A stretch of 64,000 nucleotides of DNA from Jiulongibacter sediminis (GTDB lineage: Bacteria > Bacteroidota > Bacteroidia > Cytophagales > Spirosomataceae), in assembly GCF_001306455.1 (NCBI RefSeq), contig NZ_LGTQ01000006.1, positions 992,001 to 1,056,000 on the forward strand, written 5' to 3'. Under the pieces are notes generated by a model, which did no database searches, had not been told where the DNA came from, and worked only from the letters and a program-made list of their open reading frames with translations. Shown one piece after another: positions 52,088 to 61,460 of the stretch. Each line of letters begins with the position of its first letter. The stretch's first letter is position 1. The position numbers were made by a program, and so were the translations under genes.

Positions 52088-54463
52088 ATGAAAAGAACCT
52101 TACTCAGTCTGTTTTTATTGGTTGGCTTTGCTCATTCGCTTTCAGCTCAAAGTTGCGTTGGCGAGTCAGGTTATGTTAATTGGAGTTTATGGATGAATTT
52201 TTCCAGTCAGCCTGATTCCGCTGATTTGTCGGTTATGGAAAACTATCCGGAATACCCTGATCAGCAAAATATTTTGGGCTCGCTACAAACACCGGCCAAT
52301 TTCAATAATTATTACGCATCTTTGATAAGAGGCTACATCTCAGTGCCAGTTACAGCCACTTACTATTTCAATGTAGTGGGTGATGACGATACCTTCTTTT
52401 ATCTGAGTTCAAATGAGAGCAGAAATAATCTGATTGAAAGAGCAAGAGTTACCGGGTACACGAGCTCGGGGCAGCATAATAAATACCCTGAACAAACCTC
52501 AGGGTTGATTACTTTAAATGCGGGCCAGAACTATTATTTTGAGTTACATCATTACGAAGGGGGCGGCTCAGATCACGCCACCGTTTACTGGAGAATTCCT
52601 GATACCCCTGATATTGACACCGTTTGGCAGGTCATTGACTATAATTATCTGAAAGCTTATAGTTGCGATGGCAGTTGCCCGCCCAGAGGTACGCTTTGTG
52701 ATGATGGTAATGCTCAAACGACCAACGACCGTCAGGACGGCTTCTGTAATTGTGTTGGTGAATATCCCAAGCCTTCTTCATGCGTAGGGGAATCTGGAAA
52801 AGTAGAGGCCTATTATTTTGACAATATTGAAGGAAATTATGTGGAGTATGATCTCGTTAATTCTCCCAATTTTCCATTGGTTCCTGATAGGGCTGAGACT
52901 CTGGCAGGTGCCTACGGCCCTTTGCAGCCCTATACCCGTGATCAATATGGTTCCCTCGTTCAGGGTTATTTGACAGTACCGGTTACCGGTCAGTACTCTT
53001 TTAATATTACGGGTGACAATCAAACTTTTTTCTATCTCAGCAGCGATCATAATATTGCCAATAAACAAAGCCACCAAGCTCTCGTTTTTTATGGAATTAG
53101 TGAGGCTGATCATGCGAATTCAAGCTTTCAGACGATTGGTCCTTTGACCATGGAGGCGGGTAAATACTATTATTACGAATTCAGACACAAAGAAAATGGC
53201 TGGAGAGACTTTTTTAGTCTGCACTGGAAAACTCCATGGCAGCAAAACTGGAAGAGAATTCCGAAATTCTACCTCTTCGATTACGACTGTGAAATCTCTT
53301 GTATAACTCAAGGGACGCCTTGCGATGATGGTAATATTTATACCAATAACGACCAGTACGATGCCAATTGTAATTGCGTAGGAACACCATGCTCAGGCCC
53401 TGATTGTGACGATACGCTTGCTAAATACAGCTTTTATGATCCGGCAGGTACCACCGGAAATAATATTACCACTACCGAGAACTCATGGGAGTCGTGTGGG
53501 ACAGGTTTGGGGTCAAACCCCAATTTGGCCAGAGCTGGGAATTCGCACTGGATCATGTATGACTTTGATAAGAAGTATAAGTTTCAGGGCAGTAGAGTTT
53601 GGAACTATAATGTGACTGGAGAGACCGACAAGGGATTCCGTCAGGTATATGTTGATTATTCAGTGGACGGAGTGAACTGGACTGCTTTAGGAGGAGTTTA
53701 CAACTGGCCGCAAGCCCCGGGAAATGTAGATTACGGAGGATTTATCGGACCAAATTTCAATGATGTCAAAGCTCGTTACATTTTACTTTCCTCAGTCAAT
53801 AATCACGGTGATCCGCTTTGTTCGGGTTTCAGTGATATTTCAATTGATGCTATTCATTGCGATGATAAGGATACTCCATGTGACGATAATGATCCATTGA
53901 CCTCATACGATAAGTTTGATGCTGATTGTAACTGTAAAGGAGTAGATATTCGCTGTGCTTCAGATACTATTCACTTGGCCAGAGAAACGCTGGCAGACCC
54001 CGAGTTTAAAGCTAAAATGCACATTCAGGCACAGGCTCTGGTGCCGTCTACCGAAAATATCAGCTTTACGGCAGGAAATAGTATCGTACTGCTTCCTGGT
54101 TTTGAAGTTTCAAATCAAGGAGTCTTCAAGGCAGAAATCGCCAACTGTCTGCAAGAGGCTTTCGTAGAAAATCAACTGACAGGTAAGAAAGGAGATGAGA
54201 AGACTTCTGGGGGTATTTTGTCTTCTTCAGAGGAGGTCAGTCAGCGAAAAGAGGTGATTTTCAGGCTCAATGAGCCTGGCCATGTGCAGTTGACTTTGAA
54301 AGACAATTCAGGAAATACCATCGTCATCATTCTTGATGAGGAACTCGAAGTTTTGGGAACGTACACCAAGTATCTTCCAACAAACCGTCTTCCAAAAGGC
54401 ACTTATAAGGTTGAGCTGAAAATCAATACAAATCTTCTACAAGAAAGCTTTGAGGTTCCTTAG
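52088..54463 (+). CDS. Secreted PA14-repeat protein with three Cys-rich repeats and coathanger-like end
   Basis: 791 residues with signal peptide (1-20, ending SAQ). Two PA14-like beta modules (near 25-195 and 230-400) are each introduced by SCVGESG. Three short Cys repeats follow the pattern G/D-T-x-CDDxxxxTxxDxxDxxCNCxG near 196, 405 and 598. A discoidin-like module lies near 440-595. Near 625-690 FTAGNSIVLLPGFEVSNQGVFKAEI is the 3-coathanger-stack motif, and residues 715-791 resemble a type IX sorting-like C-terminal beta domain. It is probably the exported client of the DUF1800/DUF1501 pair. Ligand unknown; PA14 suggests glycan or adhesin function. Confidence 0.8.
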   Translation: MKRTLLSLFLLVGFAHSLSAQSCVGESGYVNWSLWMNFSSQPDSADLSVMENYPEYPDQQNILGSLQTPANFNNYYASLIRGYISVPVTATYYFNVVGDDDTFFYLSSNESRNNLIERARVTGYTSSGQHNKYPEQTSGLITLNAGQNYYFELHHYEGGGSDHATVYWRIPDTPDIDTVWQVIDYNYLKAYSCDGSCPPRGTLCDDGNAQTTNDRQDGFCNCVGEYPKPSSCVGESGKVEAYYFDNIEGNYVEYDLVNSPNFPLVPDRAETLAGAYGPLQPYTRDQYGSLVQGYLTVPVTGQYSFNITGDNQTFFYLSSDHNIANKQSHQALVFYGISEADHANSSFQTIGPLTMEAGKYYYYEFRHKENGWRDFFSLHWKTPWQQNWKRIPKFYLFDYDCEISCITQGTPCDDGNIYTNNDQYDANCNCVGTPCSGPDCDDTLAKYSFYDPAGTTGNNITTTENSWESCGTGLGSNPNLARAGNSHWIMYDFDKKYKFQGSRVWNYNVTGETDKGFRQVYVDYSVDGVNWTALGGVYNWPQAPGNVDYGGFIGPNFNDVKARYILLSSVNNHGDPLCSGFSDISIDAIHCDDKDTPCDDNDPLTSYDKFDADCNCKGVDIRCASDTIHLARETLADPEFKAKMHIQAQALVPSTENISFTAGNSIVLLPGFEVSNQGVFKAEIANCLQEAFVENQLTGKKGDEKTSGGILSSSEEVSQRKEVIFRLNEPGHVQLTLKDNSGNTIVIILDEELEVLGTYTKYLPTNRLPKGTYKVELKINTNLLQESFEVP

Positions 54464-54498
54464 GAGGTAATTTCCGTTGATTAGATGTTCTTTATTTG

Positions 54499-54855
54499 TT
54501 AGAGCAAACAGCTTAACTCCGTTTTGACCCGGCTACGGGCAGCGGCTATTTCTGAATCAATGGTTTCATACCGAATTTGAGTAGCTTCCGGGCCAAGTAA
54601 ATTCATTCTGATAGCCTGAGAAAATTGAGTGATCTTTCCGGCCAGTTCAGTAAAGCCAACCTTCTTAACAGCAGGTTGTAAGGCATTTAGTTTTTCCACA
54701 GCCTTTGATTTTTGACCATGCTCCATGAGCTGAGCCACTTCAACCCAGTTGAGTCTGGTGTTATTTAAAAAGCTGTCAAAAGCTTTTTGTAAAGCGGCTG
54801 GGTTTTCACCATAATGCACTGAGAGATAGGTAGAGTTGATTTCGTAATTCATCAT
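54499..54855 (-). CDS. Small helical protein, HPt-like without the phospho-His
   Basis: 118 residues from the ATG at 54855 (one codon later is another ATG). The helical pattern LNNTRLNWVEVAQLM...AVEKLNALQPAVKKVGFTELAGKITQFSQ matches HPt four-helix domains around the usual AHKLKPxxxxxGL motif. Here the residue in the His position reads Asn or Ala (LNALQP), so phosphotransfer looks lost. It may be a phosphatase-type or pseudo-HPt partner, or an unrelated helical bundle. It stands alone between the PA14 gene and the CPBP protease. Confidence 0.55.
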   Translation of the reverse strand: MMNYEINSTYLSVHYGENPAALQKAFDSFLNNTRLNWVEVAQLMEHGQKSKAVEKLNALQPAVKKVGFTELAGKITQFSQAIRMNLLGPEATQIRYETIDSEIAAARSRVKTELSCLL

Positions 54856-55018
54856 TATTTTCCTGAACAAATATTAATGAGTTACAAATTTCAACTTCTG
54901 TGCCAATAGGTTGAAGACATATAAGTGTTTGATAGTAAGCCCTTTTTGAAATTGAAGGTGAGTTTGATCTGGATAATTTTCGGAAGAAGTTCCATTTTCT
55001 GGAAAATAGGGCCTTACC

Positions 55019-55954
55019 TTATACTCGGCTTTCTTTAGCCATCTTATTGAAATACCATAGTAAGGCTCCGGTAAGAAAAGCTGAGCCGACAACCATACTG
55101 GTAGGGAAGTGCTCCATCTCAGCTACTTCAGCATCCATGACCTGAGTATTGGCCAGATAATACATGATTACGGCGAAACCATTATTGAAAATATGAGCAA
55201 CTATCGGCACCCAAAGATTACCTGTCCACAAGAAAAAGTAGCCAAACATTGCCCCGAGAAACAAACGCGGCAAAAAGCCATAAAACTGAAAATGAATGGC
55301 TGAGAAAATAAAGGCTGCGAGCCATATAGCTGTATGTGGGTTCTTTAATCCTTTATAAAGTTTTCGCTGGATTAAACCTCTGAAGATCAATTCTTCACCC
55401 ACGCCGGCTACAATTGCAATCACAAAGAAGCCAAAAATGACTTTAGGAAGGGTGTCAAATTGAGTGAGGTATTCCGTCATTTCAGCCAGAGAATCTTCCA
55501 TGCTCTTCATGAACTTCTCTACACCTGAAAGAGCCTCAGGGAGTTGCATGGCTGCATTGATTTCCTGAAACCAGCTGTTTAAAGGAAGAAAACAGAGTTG
55601 AGTTAAAATGACCAGTCCAAAAACTTTGAGATTGTTAACGCTTTCAAAATTCAGCTCGTCAAGATTTTTTTTCTCAACAACTTTCCAGTAAAAAACACCG
55701 GCCAGAATAAAAGTCAGAATAGAAGCCACACCCTGCCCGATCATCAAGGCCCACCAGCCAGAGGATGAACTCATTAAGGCACCGTTAATATCAGTCAGGT
55801 CATCCACGCCGATTCCACCTATCAGAATCATAAAGACTGCAGCGATGATATTACCCACCACCATGGCCAAAAGGAGAATGCCGATGATAATAAGAATGGA
55901 GGATAGAGCCCCTCTTTCATTTTTGAGTTTATCAAGGATGGAATCAAATGACAT
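55019..55954 (-). CDS. CPBP-family intramembrane metalloprotease
   Basis: 311 residues with about eight membrane helices. The CPBP (Abi) motifs are intact: GVGEELIFRGLIQRKL near 183-198 (EExxxR), FIFSAIHFQFYGF near 215-227 (FxxxH) and IVAHIFNNGFAVIMYYL near 252-268 (HxxxN). These are the metal and catalytic residues of the Rce1-like protease fold. Members process prenylated or other small membrane substrates or bacteriocin-related proteins; none is indicated here. It is divergent from dusB over 57 bases. Confidence 0.92.
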   Translation of the reverse strand: MSFDSILDKLKNERGALSSILIIIGILLLAMVVGNIIAAVFMILIGGIGVDDLTDINGALMSSSSGWWALMIGQGVASILTFILAGVFYWKVVEKKNLDELNFESVNNLKVFGLVILTQLCFLPLNSWFQEINAAMQLPEALSGVEKFMKSMEDSLAEMTEYLTQFDTLPKVIFGFFVIAIVAGVGEELIFRGLIQRKLYKGLKNPHTAIWLAAFIFSAIHFQFYGFLPRLFLGAMFGYFFLWTGNLWVPIVAHIFNNGFAVIMYYLANTQVMDAEVAEMEHFPTSMVVGSAFLTGALLWYFNKMAKESRV

Positions 55955-55974
55955 ACGAATCGGTTAATTTGGTG

Positions 55975-55982
55975 TAAATTTG
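55975..55982 (+). promoter_or_regulatory. -7 element of dusB
   Basis: TAAATTTG, an exact TAnnTTTG match, 29 bases before the TTG start of dusB, in the short divergent gap to the CPBP gene. Confidence 0.45.
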
Positions 55983-56011
55983 CGTTTTAGAAAACAAAAA
56001 ACCTATTCGGT

Positions 56012-57040
56012 TTGGTCAAAATAGGAAACATAGAACTCGGTGAATTCCCTCTCTTACTTGCACCTATGGAAGATGTGAGCGATCCTCCTTTTCGTCAGGT
56101 GTGTAAAGAAAACGGAGCAGACATGATGTACACGGAGTTTGTATCGTCAGAGGGACTCATACGTGATGCCTGGAAAAGCAAGCAGAAGCTCGACATTTTT
56201 CCGTACGAGAGGCCTATCGGAATTCAGCTTTTTGGCTCTGATGTGGAAACCATGGCGGAGTGTACCCGAATTGCGGCTGCTGTTAATCCTGACTTGATCG
56301 ATATCAACTACGGTTGCCCGGTAAAAAAAGTAGCTTGCAAAGGTGCCGGTGCTGGTCTTTTACAAGATATCCCCCGAATGGTGGAAATGACCAAAGCCGT
56401 GGTAGATGCTACAGATTTACCGGTGACAGTCAAAACCCGATTAGGCTGGAACGAGGAAACTAAAAATATCGAGGAGGTAGCCGAAAGATTGCAGGATGTA
56501 GGTATTCAGGCCTTGACTATTCATGGCCGTACACGGGCCCAGTTATATAAAGGTGAAGCTGACTGGACACTCATAGCAAAGATTAAGAATAACCCACGAA
56601 TCAAGATTCCTATTTTTGGGAATGGTGATATTGACTCGCCCGAAAAGGCTTTAGAATATCGTAATAAATATGGCGTGGATGGCCACATGATTGGTCGGGC
56701 AGCCATCGGTTATCCGTGGATTTTTAATGAAATCAAGCACTTTTTTGCTACAGGTGAACATCTTCCGCCACCAACAATTCGTCAGCGGGTAGAGGCTACT
56801 AAAAACCACCTGAAATTTTCTATTGAATGGAAAAATGAACGGCAGGGTGTTTTGGAAATGAGAAGGCACTATGCCAATTATTTCCGTGGCTTGCCACATT
56901 TTAAAGATTACCGCATGCGACTTGTTCAAAGCCTTGAACCCGATGAACTCTTCTCTATTCTTGATGAAGTCCTCGCAGAGTTTGACGGCTACTTTCTGGA
57001 GAAGATTCCTAAGAAGGTGGAGTATGCGGGGATCGACTAG
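56012..57040 (+). CDS. dusB: tRNA-dihydrouridine synthase DusB
   Basis: Reduces uridines in the D-loop of tRNA using FMN and NADPH. 342 residues. The start is TTG at 56012: MVKIGNIELG fits the conserved beginning of the family and no ATG is available near it. Catalytic Cys is in INYGCPVKKVACKGAGAGLL near 100; LTIHGRTRAQLYKGEADW near 170 and IGRAAIGYPWIF near 230 are standard. Length is normal. Confidence 0.95.
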   Translation: MVKIGNIELGEFPLLLAPMEDVSDPPFRQVCKENGADMMYTEFVSSEGLIRDAWKSKQKLDIFPYERPIGIQLFGSDVETMAECTRIAAAVNPDLIDINYGCPVKKVACKGAGAGLLQDIPRMVEMTKAVVDATDLPVTVKTRLGWNEETKNIEEVAERLQDVGIQALTIHGRTRAQLYKGEADWTLIAKIKNNPRIKIPIFGNGDIDSPEKALEYRNKYGVDGHMIGRAAIGYPWIFNEIKHFFATGEHLPPPTIRQRVEATKNHLKFSIEWKNERQGVLEMRRHYANYFRGLPHFKDYRMRLVQSLEPDELFSILDEVLAEFDGYFLEKIPKKVEYAGID

Positions 57041-57098
57041 CTTACTCTTTTCTTTATGAACTATAAATCCTTTTCTTAATGTTGGGCGTAAGTTCATT

Positions 57099-57710
57099 GT
57101 GAAAAAATTGACAATCACTATTATTGTTTTGCTTTGGTCTTTTGGTGCCATTGCCCAAACCCGTACCTACCAGGTTAAGGTCATCGGGCTGAAGGTTGGA
57201 GAAATTCATGTTACCAAATCTCAAAAACTGGATTCGACAATTTATAATCTGACGAGTAAAGTGGATGTAAACTTTCTGGTTTATCACCTCAAAGTGGACT
57301 ACCGGGTGAAAAGCGTCTTCCTGAACGATCGTTTTGAAAAATCCGAAGTAAAAGTGATCTCCAATCGCGGCAATTATTTCACAAAAACAGAAAGGTTAGG
57401 CGATGGCTATAGAGTCTTCTCACATCAATTGGAAAAGAAGAAAGTGAACAAAACTATTGACTTGCCCATAGTCAGCACTTTTGCTCATCTATTTTTCAAT
57501 GAGCCAGGTAAACTCAAAAATATCTATGCCGAGTTTTATGCAGACTTTATTGAGCTAAAAGACCTGAAACCGAACGCCTACCTTGGCGAATTGGATAAAA
57601 ATTTTGATGAATACCATTTTGAGAATGGCTTGTTAGTAAAAATGGTGAAGAAAAATCCAATTACTGATATGGTGATTGAGTATCAGCCGCCAAATAAAAA
57701 GAGTCGTTAA
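57099..57710 (+). CDS. Secreted DUF6134-like protein
   Basis: 203 residues starting with GTG at 57099, signal peptide to residue 19 (GAIAQ). The body is beta-rich with the pattern YQVKVIGLKVGEIHVTKSQ at its N-terminus and FENGLLVKMVKKNP near the end, as in small exported DUF6134/DUF3108-type proteins of Bacteroidota. Function unknown. It lies between dusB and the apiosidase gene with no clear operon tie. Confidence 0.7.
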   Translation: MKKLTITIIVLLWSFGAIAQTRTYQVKVIGLKVGEIHVTKSQKLDSTIYNLTSKVDVNFLVYHLKVDYRVKSVFLNDRFEKSEVKVISNRGNYFTKTERLGDGYRVFSHQLEKKKVNKTIDLPIVSTFAHLFFNEPGKLKNIYAEFYADFIELKDLKPNAYLGELDKNFDEYHFENGLLVKMVKKNPITDMVIEYQPPNKKSR

Positions 57711-57779
57711 ATCGCAGCAAAACTTCCTGCATTTTCTCAATTCGGCTATCTTCGTGCAGTTTGAAAACTTTCCAAGCTC

Positions 57780-59171
57780 ATGAATAAAAGCCTTTTTTCG
57801 CTATTTCTTTTACTGTGTACCATCACCACTTTTGCTCAACTTCCTCGTCTGAAAGTCTCCGACAACGGAAGGTTTCTTCAAACAGAAGAAGGAAAGCCTT
57901 TCTTTTGGACTGGCGATACGGCCTGGGAATTATTTCATAAACTCGATAAAGAACAGGCCGCCTACTACCTTGAAACCCGGGCTAAACAAGGTTTTAATGT
58001 GATTCAGGCTGTGGGTTTGGCTGAGCTTGATGGCCTGAATACGCCAAACGCCTACGGTTATAAACCACTGGATAAGACAGACCCGGTAAAAATTAATGTC
58101 CAATATTTTAATCATGTGGCCTGGGTCATGCAAAAGGCGGATTCTTTGGGTATCTATGTTGCCTTTTTACCAACCTGGGGTGATAAACTGTTTAAAGATT
58201 CATGGGGTGACGGACCTGAGATTTTTGATCAGGAAAAGGCTTATCAATTCGGAAAGTCTTTGGCTTTGCGATTGCGTTCACAATCCAATATCATCTGGGT
58301 TTTAGGCGGCGACCGTTTGCCTCGGGAAGGTTCAGAAGATGTGGAGGTTTGGCGATCTATGGCAAAGGGTATTAAGGAAGGTCTGGGCCTTTTTGTAGAT
58401 GGAATTTTCTCTTTTCACCCTCAACCTACCTCACCGGGTGGCAGCTCAAACTGGTTTCATAAAGACGAATGGTTGAGTTTTAATATGCATCAAACCGGAC
58501 ATTGCCCGGGGCAGAGCTATCAGAAAATTGCTCATGATTATCAATTAACACCTGTGAAACCGACAATTGACGGTGAACCTTTGTACGAAGATCATCCCTA
58601 TTGTTTTGATGCCAAACACAAAGGGTATTCTGTGCCTGACGATATCCGGAGAATTATGTACTGGAATGTATTCGCGGGGGCTTTTGGTCAGACTTACGGA
58701 TGCCATGATGTCTGGCAAATGCACAGAGTGGAAGATAAGGGCGTTAATGGTCCGCTTCGCCCGTGGGATGTGGCTTTGAATCTGCCAATGGCGAACCAAA
58801 TGAAACACCTGAAACATCTCATGCTTTCCCGTCCGTTTTTTGACCGGATTCCTGATCAGACACTGATTGAGAGCGAGCAGAAAGATGATGAAACTTACGC
58901 CATCGGTACACGTGATGAAAGCGGAACCTATGCCTTCGTTTATGTACCCACCGGTAAAACCATCAATATCAACACGAAAGAACTCAGAGGTCAGGTGCTT
59001 AATGTGTGGTGGTATGATCCACGAACCGGAGCTACTTTCATGCTTGGGCAAACGCAGAATTTCGGCTCTTTCAGTGCTGTTTGTCCTTCATCAGGATCAG
59101 GTAACGACTGGATTCTGGTGGTGGATGATGCCTCAAAAGGCTATGAGAAGCCCGGAACGGTAGCCTATTAA
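57780..59171 (+). CDS. Secreted GH140 (DUF4038) apiosidase-like glycoside hydrolase
   Basis: 463 residues with signal peptide (1-19, ending FAQ). Family blocks: FFWTGDTAWELFHKLDKEQAAYYLETRAKQGFNVIQA (near 40-75), IIWVLGGDRLP (near 176, catalytic acid Asp) and DGEPLYEDHPY (near 262, nucleophile Glu), then a small C-terminal beta domain (375-460, WWYDPRTGA). GH140 enzymes release apiose from galacturonan backbones such as rhamnogalacturonan II. No other pectin enzyme of that system is adjacent. Confidence 0.9.
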   Translation: MNKSLFSLFLLLCTITTFAQLPRLKVSDNGRFLQTEEGKPFFWTGDTAWELFHKLDKEQAAYYLETRAKQGFNVIQAVGLAELDGLNTPNAYGYKPLDKTDPVKINVQYFNHVAWVMQKADSLGIYVAFLPTWGDKLFKDSWGDGPEIFDQEKAYQFGKSLALRLRSQSNIIWVLGGDRLPREGSEDVEVWRSMAKGIKEGLGLFVDGIFSFHPQPTSPGGSSNWFHKDEWLSFNMHQTGHCPGQSYQKIAHDYQLTPVKPTIDGEPLYEDHPYCFDAKHKGYSVPDDIRRIMYWNVFAGAFGQTYGCHDVWQMHRVEDKGVNGPLRPWDVALNLPMANQMKHLKHLMLSRPFFDRIPDQTLIESEQKDDETYAIGTRDESGTYAFVYVPTGKTININTKELRGQVLNVWWYDPRTGATFMLGQTQNFGSFSAVCPSSGSGNDWILVVDDASKGYEKPGTVAY

Positions 59172-59197
59172 TACCTGGATGTTTAAAAGAATTTGGG

Positions 59198-60004
59198 CTA
59201 CTGAGTCGCCAATTTTTGAAACCGGAAATCACATTTTGATGCCCCCTCGGCAATGGTAGAAGTTCTAATCAATTGAAGTCCCGCGAGTTCTGAAGTCAAA
59301 TGATCCACTTCACATAGGATATTTTGATATTTGCTCGCTTGGTTTTGTTGGAAAAGGTGGCAAATTCCACATTCCAGAATGTCAATGCCGTAACCAAAGC
59401 CCAGCGTTTCATTCTTATCAATTAGAATTTTGGCTCTGAAACCCCCTTCCCGCTGTTTAGAGCCTACTTTGTCGTCTAGTTTTTTAAGAATTCTTTTATA
59501 AAACGGAAAACCCAGAAGTTTTGGGACAAGTTTGAGATACCATTTGTGAATCCTGTTCTTAGGCTTGACATACTCCTTTGCAATAGACAGACAATGCTTT
59601 TTGATTTCGTCAAAACTCAAATTTCGTTTCTCCATTACCTGAATGAAAGCCAGAAAATAAGCTGAAAAACGAAGTCTTTTATCCAGTGGATTTTTTGATT
59701 TTTCTTTGAGATTAGACTTGTCTTCAATTAATTCAAAGGCTTCATTAACCTCCTCAATGATCAATTTGAATGTGTTCGGGTATTCCCGCTCAAGTTCCTC
59801 CGCAAAATATTTTTTGAAGTTACCTTTGAGGTAAATAACGGCCGTAATGGCCGCAACCGTATCGGCGATGGGGAAGAGCAAAAGAAACCAGTAGGTCCAG
59901 AAGCCGGAGTGGTAAAGAAGGAAAATTATCGTCCATTTTGAAGCCATGAAAGCCAAGCCGTAAAGCACGGTTTTTTTGACTTTCGTCTTCATAAAATGCG
60001 TCAT
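59198..60004 (-). CDS. ATC-hydrolase-like (PF14196) protein with N-terminal membrane helices
   Basis: 268 residues from the ATG at 60004; a second ATG at 59992 is equally possible. Two hydrophobic helices (near 10-35 and 38-58) anchor it. The C-terminal third (195-262) fits the L-2-amino-thiazoline-4-carboxylate hydrolase family: GIDILECGICHLFQQNQ, CEVDHLTSELAGLQLIRTSTIAEGASKCDFRF. The family opens thiazoline rings, but most members have no known substrate. A -7 box (TAATTTTG) lies at 60025-60032 on the same strand. Confidence 0.78.
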   Translation of the reverse strand: MTHFMKTKVKKTVLYGLAFMASKWTIIFLLYHSGFWTYWFLLLFPIADTVAAITAVIYLKGNFKKYFAEELEREYPNTFKLIIEEVNEAFELIEDKSNLKEKSKNPLDKRLRFSAYFLAFIQVMEKRNLSFDEIKKHCLSIAKEYVKPKNRIHKWYLKLVPKLLGFPFYKRILKKLDDKVGSKQREGGFRAKILIDKNETLGFGYGIDILECGICHLFQQNQASKYQNILCEVDHLTSELAGLQLIRTSTIAEGASKCDFRFQKLATQ

Positions 60005-60024
60005 CGGTCGAGGTTAAAGTTCGC

Positions 60025-60032
60025 CAAAATTA
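60025..60032 (-). promoter_or_regulatory. -7 element of the ATC-hydrolase-like gene
   Basis: Minus-strand TAATTTTG, an exact TAnnTTTG match, 20 bases upstream of the ATG at 60004. Confidence 0.45.
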
Positions 60033-60100
60033 CAACTTATTTCTTTGAGTGCGAGTGTTTGAACTATTGAGACCTGACTGACCGATATTTTTCTTTATTT

Positions 60101-60116
60101 TTGGTCAATAGACCAA
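60101..60116. promoter_or_regulatory. Palindrome ahead of the serine hydrolase gene
   Basis: TTGGTC-AATA-GACCAA, a perfect 6-base inverted repeat ending 10 bases before the ATG at 60127. It could be an operator or a small hairpin at the ribosome-binding region. Confidence 0.35.
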
Positions 60117-60126
60117 CCCTCTTCTC

Positions 60127-61413
60127 ATGAAAAAAATACTTCTGCTATTCACCGCTATTTCTTTTGCAGCTTCGGCTCAAACGCCTTCTTTAAAGAATAC
60201 ACCTCCATTAACAGAAGCAAAGCCTGCTTCGGCCGGAATTTCAGCCGAGCGATTAAATCGCATTTCAGATATGATTCAGCAGGCTGTTAATGATAATGTG
60301 ATACCTGGAGCCGTGGCTTTGGTAGCCCGGAATGGGAAAATTGTATACCACAAAGCTTTTGGAGAATCAGATGTGGAGAAAGGAAAGGCTTTCGAGAAGA
60401 ATTCCATTTTCAGAATTGCTTCACAGTCTAAAGCCATCACTACTACGGCGGCTATGATGCTTTGGGAAGAAGGCAAATTTCGCTTGGATGACCCGGTTTC
60501 TAAATACATTCCGGAGTTTGCCAATCCTCAGGTGCTTGACCGTTTCAGAATGGCTGATAGCTCGTTCACAACAAAGCCAGCAGGAAAAGAAATTACCATC
60601 AGAAACCTGATTACTCACACCTCTGGTTTGGGTTATGGGGTAATTGACGGTGACGAACGATTTAAAGCCATATATGCCAAGGCAGGTATCACAGATCTTT
60701 TTACTACTGAGCCTGTAACTATTGAAGAAAGTGTAAAAAAACTCGCAAAACTGCCACTTCATCATGTGCCAGGTGAGAAGTTCACCTACTCTGAAGGACT
60801 TGATGTTCTTGGCTACCTGATTGAAATATGGTCTGGTCAGTCTTTTGATGAATACCTGAAGCTGCACATTTTTGAGCCACTCAATATGCAGGATACCTTC
60901 TTTTATCTGCCGGTGGCAAAATCCGATCGTTTGGTGGAGGTTCAGACCAAAGACAAAGACGGAAACTGGGTTCATTTCACCGACGCTTTTTACGATGTCA
61001 ATTATCCTAAAACCGGTGCAAAAAGCTTTTTCTCCGGTGGAGCGGGTCTTTCAAGCACAGCAAAAGACTATGCCATCTTTCTGAATATGTATCTCAATCA
61101 AGGAGAAACCAATGGTGTAAGACTACTGAGCCGTAAAACGGTTGAGTTTATGCTATCGAATCAAATCGGGGAGCTCTTTGGTAACCATGCTGGTTTTGGC
61201 TTAGGGTATGAGGTTTTGAACGCTAATGGTGCCGCTATGGGTGGTCTGGGTAGCGAGGGCACTTTCCGCTGGGGCGGTTATTTCAATACGCAGTATTTCG
61301 CTGATCCCAAGGAGAAAGTTATCGGTATCATCATGAAACAAACCCAGCGGGTTGGTGGCGATTACACAGGGGATATGTTCCGTCAGTTGGTTTTTCAAAC
61401 GATTGATGATTAA
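60127..61413 (+). CDS. Secreted beta-lactamase-type serine hydrolase (class C fold)
   Basis: 428 residues with signal peptide to about 18 (ASAQ). The class C/EstB active-site motif is SQSK with nucleophile Ser99 and Lys102. The second motif is YSEG near 222 where YSN is usual, so the Asn is replaced by Glu. Later blocks LITHTSGLGYG near 161 and HAGFGLGYEVL near 355 are typical of esterase-type members. It is more likely an esterase or peptidase than a beta-lactamase. The sialate esterase gene follows 47 bases later. Confidence 0.88.
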   Translation: MKKILLLFTAISFAASAQTPSLKNTPPLTEAKPASAGISAERLNRISDMIQQAVNDNVIPGAVALVARNGKIVYHKAFGESDVEKGKAFEKNSIFRIASQSKAITTTAAMMLWEEGKFRLDDPVSKYIPEFANPQVLDRFRMADSSFTTKPAGKEITIRNLITHTSGLGYGVIDGDERFKAIYAKAGITDLFTTEPVTIEESVKKLAKLPLHHVPGEKFTYSEGLDVLGYLIEIWSGQSFDEYLKLHIFEPLNMQDTFFYLPVAKSDRLVEVQTKDKDGNWVHFTDAFYDVNYPKTGAKSFFSGGAGLSSTAKDYAIFLNMYLNQGETNGVRLLSRKTVEFMLSNQIGELFGNHAGFGLGYEVLNANGAAMGGLGSEGTFRWGGYFNTQYFADPKEKVIGIIMKQTQRVGGDYTGDMFRQLVFQTIDD

Positions 61414-61460
61414 AACAAGTTATAATTGGATAGCATTGAATGAATAACAAGAATCTTGTC

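Noticed and set aside
54874-55092. Minus-strand frame of 72 codons after the CPBP gene
   Set aside because: Half overlaps the CPBP gene in another frame; the unique part has no recognisable pattern.
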